From JAZDDE01 sp039714435 (GTDB taxonomy: Bacteria; Gemmatimonadota; Gemmatimonadetes; Palauibacterales; Palauibacteraceae), in the NCBI GenBank assembly GCA_039714435.1, contig JBDLJJ010000095.1:1-11093 (forward strand): 11,093 bases of DNA, read 5' to 3'. The notes under the pieces were generated by a model. It was given only the letters and a program-made list of their open reading frames with translations. It did not search any database and was not told the DNA's origin. Every line of letters begins with the position of its first letter. Position 1 is the stretch's first letter. The position numbers were made by a program, and so were the translations under genes. This document shows positions 1 through 7,723 of this stretch, piece after piece.

Positions 1-2
1 GC

Positions 3-2225
3 CGAATAGCGGACGGTCTGGCAGCGGCGTTCGCCGAAGGTCTGGGGCAGGCCATCGTCCTGCTCGCGCCAGCTGGGCCCGCGGGCCCGGCGCCAGAAAA
101 CGCGTTTGGCGAGCGGATGTCGTTCCACGAGTCCGTGCGCTGCGGCGGGTGCGGCCGCCGCTTTCCCGCGCCCACCCCCCTTCAGTTCAGCTTCAACCAC
201 CCGACCGGGGCCTGCCCTGGCTGTAACGGCTTCGGCGCGACCCTGGAGTACGATGAGGATCTCATCGTCCCCGAGCCCGGGCTCTCGTTGTCCGACGGCG
301 CCCTCGATCCGTGGACGAAGCCGCGCTACACACGGGAGCGAGCAGACGTACTGGCCTTCGCCGCGGAACGGGGGATCGACGTCCACGCCCCGTGGCGGCT
401 GCTACCGACCGCGGTGCGCCGGGACCTGCTGCATGGAAGCGCTGACTTCGTGGGAGTAGTCCCGTTTCTCGAGTCGCGGGAAAAGAAGCGCTACAAGCAG
501 TACATCCGCGTGTTCCTGCGCCAGTATCAGCGCCCTACCCGCTGCGCCGAGTGTGCCGGAGCGCGGCTCGGCCCGGACGCGCTGGCCGTCCAGGTGGGTG
601 GGCTGGACATCTCGGCCGCCTCCTCGCAGACGGTGCGCGACCTCCGGGTGTGGATCGCCGGGCTCTCGCTGTCGGTCTTCGAGGCCAAGGTGGCGGCCAG
701 CGTGCTGGAAGAGATCGAGGATCGCCTCTCGTTCCTGGACAGTGTCGGTCTGGGTTACCTCTCACTGTCGCGTCAGGCACGGTCACTGTCGGGCGGCGAA
801 ATGCAGCGCATCCGCCTGGCTGGCAGTCTGGGCAGCCGATTGGTGGACACACTGTATGTGCTGGACGAGCCCACCATCGGGCTGCATCCGAAAGACATTG
901 AGCAGTTCCTGTCAGTGCTGCGCGACCTGCGCGACCTGGGCAACACGCTGTTGATCGTGGAACACGATGAAGCCGTTCTGCGGGCGGCCGATCACATTAT
1001 CGAGCTCGGGCCCGGTTCCGGAGAACTGGGCGGTGAGCTGGTGCTGACGGGAAGCTGGGACGATCTGCTCGCTTCGCAGACCTCGACCGGACGCGCACTG
1101 CAGGCCCAGGATAGCGGGAAAAACGAGCGCCGGTCGGGGCGCGGCCGGCTGAGGCTGGAAGGCGCCTCGCTGCACAATGTCGAGGAGGTGAACCTGGAGC
1201 TGCCGCTGGGCGTGCTGACCGTCGTGACCGGCGTATCCGGTTCCGGAAAATCCACCCTTATCCACGACATCCTGTTCCGCGCCCTGCAGCGAGAGATCCA
1301 TGGCTCCACGAGTGCCCGCGAGCATCTGGGCGAAACCGTGGGGACGTATTCCCGGCTCGAAGGAGCGGCTCAGATAGACGACGTGGTGCTCGTGGATCAA
1401 GCGCCTATCGGCCGCACGCCGCGCTCCAACCCCGTGACTTACATCGGGGCTTTCGATCGTCTGCGGGCGCTGTTCGCGCAGCAGAGTCTGGCACGTGAGC
1501 GGGGCTACGGTCCTGGCCACTTCAGCTTCAATGTGGCTGGCGGCCGCTGCGAGGCCTGCAAGGGAGCTGGGCAGGAGCTGGTCGAGATGGTGTTCCTGGC
1601 TGACGTGGCCGTCCCCTGCGACGTGTGCCGAGGGCGACGGTTTCGGCCCGAAATACTGGAAGTGACCGCGCGCGGCCTTTCCATTCACGATGCGCTACAA
1701 CTGACCGTGGATGAGGCCATTCGCGTATTCGCCCGGGAGGCTCGTCTGGGCAAGGCGCTGTGGCAGCTGCAGCGCGTCGGCCTCGGATATCTGCGCCTCG
1801 GCCAGCCGGCCACGACGCTCTCCGGCGGCGAGTCTCAGCGTCTCAAAATCGCGCGCCAGCTGTCGGCTGGCTCACGCGGTGCGCACCGGCTGTACATCCT
1901 GGACGAGCCGACCACCGGTCTGGGGGCGGGCGAGACGGGCCAGCTCGTGGACGTGCTGGACCAGCTCGTTGCCGCCGGCCACTCCGTGCTCGTCATCGAG
2001 CACAACCTGGACGTCGTGCGCCGCGCCGACTGGGTGATCGACATGGGTCCGGGCGCGGCCGACGAGGGTGGGCGTATCGTAACGGCAGGCACGCCCGAGC
2101 AGATCGCTCTGGAGCCCGACTCTCACACCGGAAAGTTCCTGGCAAAGCTCCTGGCTGCCGCAAGCGGCACAGCCGGCGCGGCCAGCGCGGCCGGCGCCCG
2201 ACCTCTGGCCGACGCGCGTGCCTGA
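3..2225 (+). CDS. uvrA: UvrA-type excinuclease ABC ATPase subunit, 5' end missing
   Basis: DNA damage-recognition ATPase of nucleotide excision repair, acting in the cytoplasm with UvrB. The frame is open from the left edge, so the gene starts upstream; 740 residues remain of a family usually about 900-1000 long, and the Walker A of the first ATPase and the UvrB-binding region are outside the window. Visible in order: first zinc finger (CGGC at 141-152, CPGC at 213-224); ABC signature LSGGEMQR at 786; Walker B LDEPTIGLH near 861; second Walker A GVSGSGKST at 1230-1256; second zinc finger (CEAC at 1548, CDVC at 1617); second signature LSGGESQR at 1818; second Walker B LDEPTTGL near 1899. The stretch after the first finger (RYKQYIRVFLRQY, about 500-535) differs from E. 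coli UvrA and suggests a divergent paralogue group. In the second ATPase the usual TTGLH reads TTGLG (glycine at 1923-1925). The family call is certain; main UvrA versus a second copy is not decidable here. Confidence 0.95.
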   Translation, partial: RIADGLAAAFAEGLGQAIVLLAPAGPAGPAPENAFGERMSFHESVRCGGCGRRFPAPTPLQFSFNHPTGACPGCNGFGATLEYDEDLIVPEPGLSLSDGALDPWTKPRYTRERADVLAFAAERGIDVHAPWRLLPTAVRRDLLHGSADFVGVVPFLESREKKRYKQYIRVFLRQYQRPTRCAECAGARLGPDALAVQVGGLDISAASSQTVRDLRVWIAGLSLSVFEAKVAASVLEEIEDRLSFLDSVGLGYLSLSRQARSLSGGEMQRIRLAGSLGSRLVDTLYVLDEPTIGLHPKDIEQFLSVLRDLRDLGNTLLIVEHDEAVLRAADHIIELGPGSGELGGELVLTGSWDDLLASQTSTGRALQAQDSGKNERRSGRGRLRLEGASLHNVEEVNLELPLGVLTVVTGVSGSGKSTLIHDILFRALQREIHGSTSAREHLGETVGTYSRLEGAAQIDDVVLVDQAPIGRTPRSNPVTYIGAFDRLRALFAQQSLARERGYGPGHFSFNVAGGRCEACKGAGQELVEMVFLADVAVPCDVCRGRRFRPEILEVTARGLSIHDALQLTVDEAIRVFAREARLGKALWQLQRVGLGYLRLGQPATTLSGGESQRLKIARQLSAGSRGAHRLYILDEPTTGLGAGETGQLVDVLDQLVAAGHSVLVIEHNLDVVRRADWVIDMGPGAADEGGRIVTAGTPEQIALEPDSHTGKFLAKLLAAASGTAGAASAAGARPLADARA

Positions 2226-3267
2226 GGCGCCACGTCCATCCATATCCGTTCTTCTTCCTTGCCTGGACGCGGCGGAGTTCCTTCCCGAGTGCATAGCTAG
2301 CCTTGAGGCGCAGACTTACTCAGGCTTCGAAGTTCTAGCGGTGGACGACGGCTCGCGCGACGACACGGCTCGGCTCCTGCGCGGTTGGGCGGCGTGTGAC
2401 CCGCGGGTCCGCGTGCTGCCTGGAAAGTCAGCCGGAATCGTCGCCGCTCTGAATCTGGCCGCAGAACACTCCCGTGGGCCGCTCCTGGCCCGGATGGACG
2501 CTGATGACGTGGCTCGCCCTGAACGTTTCAGGCGCCAGGCAGACTGGCTGGCCGAGCATCCCGAGCTTGCCGCCTGTGGAACGGGCGTGGAGTTCTTCTC
2601 GGCCCGCAGCGGCTCACCTGACGCCGAATCCAGCGCTCCGCTTGGCAGCGGAACTCTGCGCTATCAATCCTGGATTAACGCCATCGGCCCTCCCGCCACG
2701 ATGCGGCGAGATCTCTATGTCGAGTGTCCGATCGCCCACCCGACGCTCATGATCCGGCGCTCGGTGCTGAGCGGCCTGGGCGGGTACCGTGACCGGGAGT
2801 GGCCGGAGGACTACGACCTAATTCTCAGACTGCACGCGGCCGGGATGACGGCCGCCAACGTTCCAACGGTGCTCCATCGGTGGCGGGTGCATCCGGACCG
2901 TCTGTCCCAGCGCTCAGCGGTGTACGATGCCTCCAGCTTCCGGTCCTGTAAGGTGCATTTTTTGAGATCAGATGTGCTGCCCCCGGGGCGCCCTGTCGTC
3001 GTGTGGGGAGCCGGCAAGGTCGGAAAACCGTTCGCCCGCGAGCTGCAGCGACAGGGAATCACGGTCACCGCCTTCGTAGATCTGGATGCGAGAAAGCTGG
3101 GCCAAAGCATCCACCGAGCGCCCGTACTGAGTCCCGACCAGTTCACCTCGATCGAACGTCCGTTCACGTTGGGGGCTGTCGGTTCACCCGGCGCCCGAGA
3201 GGAGATTCGACGGGCCCTGAGGGGGCTCGGCCACACGGAGGGCACAGACTTCCTGATGGTGGCTTGA
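2218..3267 (+). CDS. GT2-family glycosyltransferase with C-terminal Rossmann-like domain
   Basis: Predicted cytoplasmic sugar transferase using a nucleotide-sugar donor; acceptor unknown. Residues 8-230 form a GT-A domain: the N-terminal strand SISVLLPCLDAAEFL, VDDGS at 42-46, the metal-binding D94-A-D96, the E197-D198 pair in WPEDYDLILRL (catalytic-base position), and RWRVHPDRLS at 221-230. No signal peptide or membrane segment is visible, unlike many polymer-extruding GT2 enzymes. Residues 258-349 are an extra domain starting with a strand and the dinucleotide-type glycine loop GAGKVG (264-269), followed by an acidic strand end (AFVDLD), which looks like a small NAD- or nucleotide-binding Rossmann fold. 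The GTG start is used because the reading begins just before the first conserved strand; it overlaps the uvrA stop by 8 bases, so translation is probably coupled, without a good Shine-Dalgarno. The glycosyltransferase call is firm; the role of the C-terminal domain is inference. Confidence 0.9.
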   Translation: MPEAPRPSISVLLPCLDAAEFLPECIASLEAQTYSGFEVLAVDDGSRDDTARLLRGWAACDPRVRVLPGKSAGIVAALNLAAEHSRGPLLARMDADDVARPERFRRQADWLAEHPELAACGTGVEFFSARSGSPDAESSAPLGSGTLRYQSWINAIGPPATMRRDLYVECPIAHPTLMIRRSVLSGLGGYRDREWPEDYDLILRLHAAGMTAANVPTVLHRWRVHPDRLSQRSAVYDASSFRSCKVHFLRSDVLPPGRPVVVWGAGKVGKPFARELQRQGITVTAFVDLDARKLGQSIHRAPVLSPDQFTSIERPFTLGAVGSPGAREEIRRALRGLGHTEGTDFLMVA

Positions 3268-3397
3268 GACTTCCGTTGTAGAGTGAGTTTTCGCCTCGCC
3301 AACAGGGGCTTCACGCCGTAGATTCATTAGGCTGTCCGGGTCCCGATTCTGAGGCTCGGACTGGCGTGTTTTCTGGACCTCAAACAGTGACCACAGC
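3268..3397. other. Intergenic region upstream of gyrA
   Basis: These 130 bases form the only sizeable gap in the window, between the glycosyltransferase stop and the gyrA GTG. A promoter for gyrA and the genes behind it is expected here from layout. I find no well-spaced -35/-10 pair, no stem-loop followed by a T run and no clear operator. There is no purine-rich Shine-Dalgarno in the last 20 bases before gyrA. A 4-codon reading, GTG-ACC-ACA-GCG-TGA, at 3387-3401 ends across the gyrA start codon, and GTGACC occurs at both 3387 and 3398. Confidence 0.5.
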
Positions 3398-5956
3398 GTG
3401 ACCGAAACCACCACAGACCGCATAGAACAGCGCCTCATCGAAGATGAGATGAAAGAGTCGTTCATCGACTACTCGATGAGCGTCATCGTGCAGCGGGCTC
3501 TTCCCGATGTGCGGGACGGGCTCAAGCCGGTTCACCGCCGCATCCTGTACGCGATGCACGAAGCGGGGCTTTCCCCCAACCGGGCCTATAAGAAGAGCGC
3601 CACAGTGGTCGGTGACGTACTGGGCAAGTACCATCCGCACGGCGATTCCGCGGTGTACGATTCCATGGTCCGCATGGTCCAGGATTTCTCGCTGCGCTAC
3701 CCACTCGTCGACGGGCAGGGGAACTTCGGATCCATAGACGGGGACAGCGCGGCGGCCTACCGCTACACAGAGTCTCGACTGGCGAGCATGGCGGTGGAGA
3801 TGCTGTCCGATATCGACCGTGATACTGTCGATTTCGCGCCCAACTTCGACGACCGCTTATCGGAACCCACCGTCCTTCCTTCCGGCCTCCCGAACCTGCT
3901 GATCAACGGTTCGTCCGGGATCGCGGTGGGCATGGCGACGAATATTCCTCCACATAATCTGCGGGAGATCGTTGCGGCCTGTGAACGTCTGATCGCCGAC
4001 CCGGACTGCAGCATCGAGGACCTGCTCGAAGACGTGCAGGGGCCCGATTTTCCGACCGGCGGCCTGGTCTACGGGAGTACCGGGATTCGTGAGGCGTACA
4101 CGGGCGGGCGTGGCCGAGTGATCATGCGGGCCCGGGCACATATCGAAGAGCGGCCCCGTGGCGGAGAGTCGATCATCGTGACCGAAATCCCGTTCATGGT
4201 CAACAAGACGCGCCTCATCGAGCAGATCGCTCAGCTCGTGCGCGACCGCCGCATCGAGGACATTTCTGATCTCCGCGATGAATCGGACCGGGACGGGATC
4301 CGCGTCGTGGTAGACATCAAGCGGGACGCCATTCCTCAGATCGTGCTGAACAAGCTGTTCAAGCACACCCAGATGCAATCCACGTTCGGCGTGATCATGC
4401 TGGCCCTGGTGGACGGCGTGCCCCGCGTGATGGATCTCAAGACGATCCTGACTCATTTCCTGGATCACCGGCACGAGATCGTCGTTCGGCGCAGTGAGCA
4501 CGACCTGGCCGTGGCCAAGGACCGCGAGCACGTACTTGAAGGCCTGAAGGTCGCCGTCGACAACATCGACGAGGTGGTGAAGATCATTCGGGGCTCTCGG
4601 GACGCGGCTCAGGCGTCGGAACGGCTCCGCGAGAGGTTCGAACTCACGGAGCGGCAGTCAGACGCCATTCTAGCCATGCGGCTCTCCCGCCTCACTGGTC
4701 TGGAAACGGAGAAGCTCGAGGCCGAGCTGGTGGAGGTTCGGGCGCATATCCAGGAACTGGAAGCGATTCTCGCCTCGCGTGACAGGCGCATGGCCATCAT
4801 CGGCGAAGAGCTTCGCGCTATTGCTGACAAGTACGGCGATGACCGGCGCACCGAGATCATTCAGGCCGAGGCCAGTTTCAACCCTGAAGATCTGATCGCG
4901 GACGAGCCGATGGTTATTACGATCAGCAACCAGGGGTACGTGAAACGGATCGCCCCGGCGACCTACCGCCAGCAGCGGCGGGGTGGGCGAGGGATCGCCG
5001 GCATGTCCACAAAAGACGAAGACTGGGTCCAGCACCTGTTCCTGGCTTCGACGCACGATTACCTGCTGGTGTTCACCGCCCGGGGGCAGATCTACTGGCT
5101 CAAGGTGCACCAGATTCCGGAGGCCTCCAGACAGTCACGCGGAAAGCCCATAGTTAATCTGCTCAATCTCGACCGTGAGGAGGCGATAGCGTCCGTCGTG
5201 CGGGTGCGGGAATTCGTCGATGACGAGTATCTGGTGTTCGCGACCCGGCAGGGAACTGTGAAGAAGACGCGGCTCTCGGCTTACCAGAACATCCGCAGCA
5301 ACGGAATCAACGCGATCAATATCGTCGAGGGCGATCGGCTCATCGACGTCAAGCTCACGGATGGGACCAACGACATCATTCTCGCTACCCGGGGCGGCAT
5401 GGCCATCCGTTTCGCGGAGGCGGACGCTCGGGTGATGGGCCGGGCCACCCGCGGCGTCCGCGGAGTGAACCTGAAGCCGAAAGACGAGGTGGTGGGGATG
5501 GTCGTCGTGCGGCGCGACGCCAGCCTGCTGACCGTGACCCGGCTCGGCATGGGCAAGCGAACCGCGGTCGACGGGTACCGTTCGCAGCGGCGCGGCGGGC
5601 GAGGCCTGATCAACCTCAAAGTGTCGGACAAGACCGGGGAAGTCGTTTCGGCGCTGGAGGTCAACGATGACGACGAGTTGATCTTCGTAACTCGCAACGG
5701 AGTCATCAATCGGCAGCGAGCTTCAGAAATCAGGGTCATCGGCCGAAACACCCAGGGCGTACGGCTCGTGGCCCTGGATGACGACGACAAGCTGATGGAC
5801 GTGGCCCGCATCGCGGAAGAGCTGGCCGACGTAGAAGAACTGGCCGACGTAGAGGACCTGGCCGGCGTAGAGGACCTGGCCGAGGAACTCGCTGGCGCCG
5901 AGGAAGCCGGCACACCAGAGGTGGCTGACACACCAGAGGGCGATGCCTCCACCTGA
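3398..5956 (+). CDS. gyrA: DNA gyrase subunit A
   Basis: Cleavage-religation subunit of DNA gyrase (type IIA topoisomerase), working as A2B2 with GyrB to introduce negative supercoils. At 852 residues it has normal GyrA length. The N-terminal conserved block (DYSMSVIVQRALPDVRDGLK) starts about residue 24; the catalytic tyrosine is Y123 in AAYRYTESRL. The quinolone-determining stretch GKYHPHGDSAVYD has Ser84 and Asp88, matching sensitive E. coli Ser83/Asp87. The C-terminal domain has six pinwheel blades, with a GyrA box QRRGGRG at 526-532 in blade 1 identifying gyrase rather than topoisomerase IV, and a second exact copy at 730-736 in blade 5. From residue 807 the protein ends in an acidic repeat tail. 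The GTG start is the first possible initiator after an in-frame stop at 3350-3352 and gives the expected N-terminus. No gyrB is in the window. The following gene starts 14 bases inside it. Confidence 0.98.
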   Translation: MTETTTDRIEQRLIEDEMKESFIDYSMSVIVQRALPDVRDGLKPVHRRILYAMHEAGLSPNRAYKKSATVVGDVLGKYHPHGDSAVYDSMVRMVQDFSLRYPLVDGQGNFGSIDGDSAAAYRYTESRLASMAVEMLSDIDRDTVDFAPNFDDRLSEPTVLPSGLPNLLINGSSGIAVGMATNIPPHNLREIVAACERLIADPDCSIEDLLEDVQGPDFPTGGLVYGSTGIREAYTGGRGRVIMRARAHIEERPRGGESIIVTEIPFMVNKTRLIEQIAQLVRDRRIEDISDLRDESDRDGIRVVVDIKRDAIPQIVLNKLFKHTQMQSTFGVIMLALVDGVPRVMDLKTILTHFLDHRHEIVVRRSEHDLAVAKDREHVLEGLKVAVDNIDEVVKIIRGSRDAAQASERLRERFELTERQSDAILAMRLSRLTGLETEKLEAELVEVRAHIQELEAILASRDRRMAIIGEELRAIADKYGDDRRTEIIQAEASFNPEDLIADEPMVITISNQGYVKRIAPATYRQQRRGGRGIAGMSTKDEDWVQHLFLASTHDYLLVFTARGQIYWLKVHQIPEASRQSRGKPIVNLLNLDREEAIASVVRVREFVDDEYLVFATRQGTVKKTRLSAYQNIRSNGINAINIVEGDRLIDVKLTDGTNDIILATRGGMAIRFAEADARVMGRATRGVRGVNLKPKDEVVGMVVVRRDASLLTVTRLGMGKRTAVDGYRSQRRGGRGLINLKVSDKTGEVVSALEVNDDDELIFVTRNGVINRQRASEIRVIGRNTQGVRLVALDDDDKLMDVARIAEELADVEELADVEDLAGVEDLAEELAGAEEAGTPEVADTPEGDAST
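5816..5881 (+). repeat. 18-base tandem repeat encoding the acidic GyrA tail
   Basis: Three 18-base units in frame (5816-5833, 5834-5851, 5852-5869) plus a 12-base partial fourth (5870-5881) encode EELADV, EELADV, EDLAGV and EDLA. Units differ at only a few bases (GAAGAG/GAAGAA/GAGGAC; GAC/GGC), so duplication is fairly recent or maintained. A degenerate EELAGAEE follows, and an ACACCAGAG motif occurs twice at about 5912 and 5930. The tail has about 18 acidic residues and only one basic residue (R at the start of RIAEEL). Acidic C-terminal tails are known in E. coli GyrA, where they modulate DNA wrapping; applying that role here is inference. Confidence 0.85.
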
Positions 5957-6983
5957 GGTAGCCACGGAACTCGTTTCGCTGGCCGAGATTCGCGCGGCGG
6001 CCGAGCGAATTCAGGGCGTAGCCAGGCGGACGCCCCTCCTGCCGATGAGCCTTCGGCCGCCGGGCCGGTCCGACCCGGTCGAGGTGTGGCTGAAGTGCGA
6101 GAACTTTCAGCCCATGGGAGCGTTCAAGCTCCGCGGTGCGTTCAATTTCCTGAGCCAGCTGGGCCCCGAGCAGGGGACCGGTGGTGTCGTGACATACTCG
6201 TCGGGTAACCACGCCCAGGGAGTAGCCTACTCCGCCCGCCACCTCGGAATAGACTGCACCGTAGTCATGCCGACCGATGCGCCGGAGATCAAAGTCCAGG
6301 CGACCAGACGGCTTGGCGCGGCGATCGAGCAGGTCGGTACAACCAGCCTTGAGCGCCGCCGCAGAGCCGATGAAATCGCACGTGACTCCGGCGCTGCAAT
6401 GGTGCCCCCGTTCGATCATCCGTGGATCATCGCCGGGGCGGGAACGACGGGCCTCGAGATCCTCGAGCAGCTCGGTCGTGCGGCAGGGGCCGCATCCTCG
6501 GGAACGGGTGCCCCCCTCGTCCTCGTTCCGATCGGTGGTGGAGGCTTGATTTCCGGCACCTCGGCGGCGATCAAGGCGCTGATTCCCGACGCCCGCATTG
6601 TCGGAGTCGAGGCCGAGCGAGCCCCTAAGATGAAGCTTTCACTCGAGGCGGGAGAGCCCATAACCATCGATCCACCGACGACCCTGGCGGACGGCCTTAA
6701 GCCGCTCCGGCCCGGCGACCTCACGTTCGCGCACTGCCGCTCCTTGGTGGACGAGGTGGTGACCGTCTCAGAGGAAACACTGCGCGAGGCGGTGCTGTGG
6801 TGCTACGACAGAAAGCTCGTCGTGGAGCCGAGCGGGGCGGCGACTGTCGGAGCGCTCCTGGCCGGGGCGGTAGCGCCGCAGCACGTCGGCCGTGGCCCAA
6901 CAGTTGCGGTGCTGTCAGGTGGAAATATCGATCCGAATCTACTGGCCGGTTGGCTCACGGAGCCACGGGGAGTCGCTGAATGA
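5943..6983 (+). CDS. PLP-dependent threonine/serine dehydratase (fold type II), no ACT domain
   Basis: Predicted cytoplasmic enzyme converting L-threonine to 2-oxobutanoate and ammonia, and/or serine to pyruvate. PLP-lysine is K62 in GAFKLRGAFN; SSGNHAQG at 86-93 binds the substrate carboxylate side; GGGGLISG at 198-205 is the phosphate-binding glycine loop; VLSGGNID near the C-terminus carries the serine facing the pyridine nitrogen. The 346 residues match catabolic dehydratases and serine racemases, and the C-terminal ACT-like regulatory domain of biosynthetic IlvA is absent, so isoleucine feedback is not expected. The ATG at 5943 overlaps the end of gyrA by 14 bases, in another frame; GAGGG lies only 2 bases before it, which is close, but no other start precedes the conserved region. 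The next gene overlaps by ATGA. Serine racemase or a related amino-acid lyase is the main alternative. Confidence 0.92.
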   Translation: MPPPEVATELVSLAEIRAAAERIQGVARRTPLLPMSLRPPGRSDPVEVWLKCENFQPMGAFKLRGAFNFLSQLGPEQGTGGVVTYSSGNHAQGVAYSARHLGIDCTVVMPTDAPEIKVQATRRLGAAIEQVGTTSLERRRRADEIARDSGAAMVPPFDHPWIIAGAGTTGLEILEQLGRAAGAASSGTGAPLVLVPIGGGGLISGTSAAIKALIPDARIVGVEAERAPKMKLSLEAGEPITIDPPTTLADGLKPLRPGDLTFAHCRSLVDEVVTVSEETLREAVLWCYDRKLVVEPSGAATVGALLAGAVAPQHVGRGPTVAVLSGGNIDPNLLAGWLTEPRGVAE

Positions 6984-7720
6984 GTGCCAGTCCGTTTATC
7001 GCCGTGACGGCGCCGACTCGCGAGAATGAAGTGGGAATATCGCGGGCCGTCCTCGAGGCGGGGTACCTGCGGGCCGTTCGAGTGGCCGGCGGTATCCCGC
7101 TGGTGCTCTCGCCGGTGCTCGACCTGGATGACAACGAGCACCTTATGGGGATGGCTCAGGGGCTCCTCCTGACGGGGGGAGAGGACATGGATCCAGCCAA
7201 CTACGGCCAGTCGTCCGACGGGGCTCGCCGCGTGTCTCCTGAGCGGGATGCGCTCGAACTTCGGATGCTGGAGGTGGCGCTGGTAGCGGGCATACCAGTC
7301 GTCTGTATATGCCGCGGGATACAGGTGCTGAACGTGGCCCTGGGCGGCACTCTCTATCAGGATCTAGCCACACACTGGGGAGATACGGTCGCGCACGATT
7401 CTTTCCGTGAGTTCGATGAGCTGATCCACCCGGTCCGCACGCGTGGCGCTCAGCGACTCGACGACGTCTTCGAGACTCCGGATTTCTCCCAGAACTCAGC
7501 CCACCATCAGGGGATTCGGGACCTTTCCCCGGAGTTGGAACCGGTAGCATGGGCTGTCGACGGTCTGATCGAGGGAGTGGAAATCAAGAACGGTGGCTCC
7601 TGGGTGGTCGGAGTCCAGTGGCACCCGGAACGGCTGCTGGATGACCCCAGCGGTACCAATCGCCGACTCTTCCAGCGCTTCGGGGCAGAGGTTCGGCGAG
7701 CAGCTCCTTCCACCCGCTGA
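6980..7720 (+). CDS. Gamma-glutamyl-gamma-aminobutyrate hydrolase family protein (class I GATase fold)
   Basis: Predicted cytoplasmic amidohydrolase cleaving a gamma-glutamyl amide; PuuD, the best-known relative, frees GABA from gamma-Glu-GABA in putrescine degradation. The nucleophile is C111 in CICRGIQVLNVALGG, and the catalytic His-Glu are in VQWHPE near residue 210. LLLTGGEDMDPANYG at 62-76 is the family's oxyanion-side glycine motif, and SAHHQGIRDL near residue 175 is also typical. Length (246) is normal. The start is clear: ATG shares ATGA with the preceding stop and has GGGGAG at 6967-6972, 7 bases upstream. No other putrescine-pathway gene (gamma-Glu-putrescine synthetase, oxidase, aldehyde dehydrogenase) is nearby, so the substrate cannot be assigned from context. 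Family members are often annotated broadly as peptidase C26; I am sure of the family, not of the substrate. Confidence 0.9.
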   Translation: MSASPFIAVTAPTRENEVGISRAVLEAGYLRAVRVAGGIPLVLSPVLDLDDNEHLMGMAQGLLLTGGEDMDPANYGQSSDGARRVSPERDALELRMLEVALVAGIPVVCICRGIQVLNVALGGTLYQDLATHWGDTVAHDSFREFDELIHPVRTRGAQRLDDVFETPDFSQNSAHHQGIRDLSPELEPVAWAVDGLIEGVEIKNGGSWVVGVQWHPERLLDDPSGTNRRLFQRFGAEVRRAAPSTR

Positions 7721-7723
7721 ACT

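Noticed and set aside
912..1688. 258-codon minus-strand reading frame inside uvrA
   Set aside because: It is fully antisense to the conserved ATPase region of uvrA and has no recognisable motif.
3335..3360. Possible stem-loop before gyrA (TCCGGG paired with CTCGGA)
   Set aside because: Only six pairs including one G-U, with a 14-base loop and no following T run, so neither a terminator nor a riboswitch is supported.
3632..3663. Quinolone-resistance change in GyrA
   Set aside because: Both key positions keep Ser84 and Asp88, the form associated with sensitivity in E. coli numbering 83 and 87.
5736..6419. 227-codon minus-strand reading frame across the gyrA-dehydratase junction
   Set aside because: Both sense genes are strongly supported, and its repetitive Arg/Pro-rich end is only the reverse of the GyrA tail repeat.
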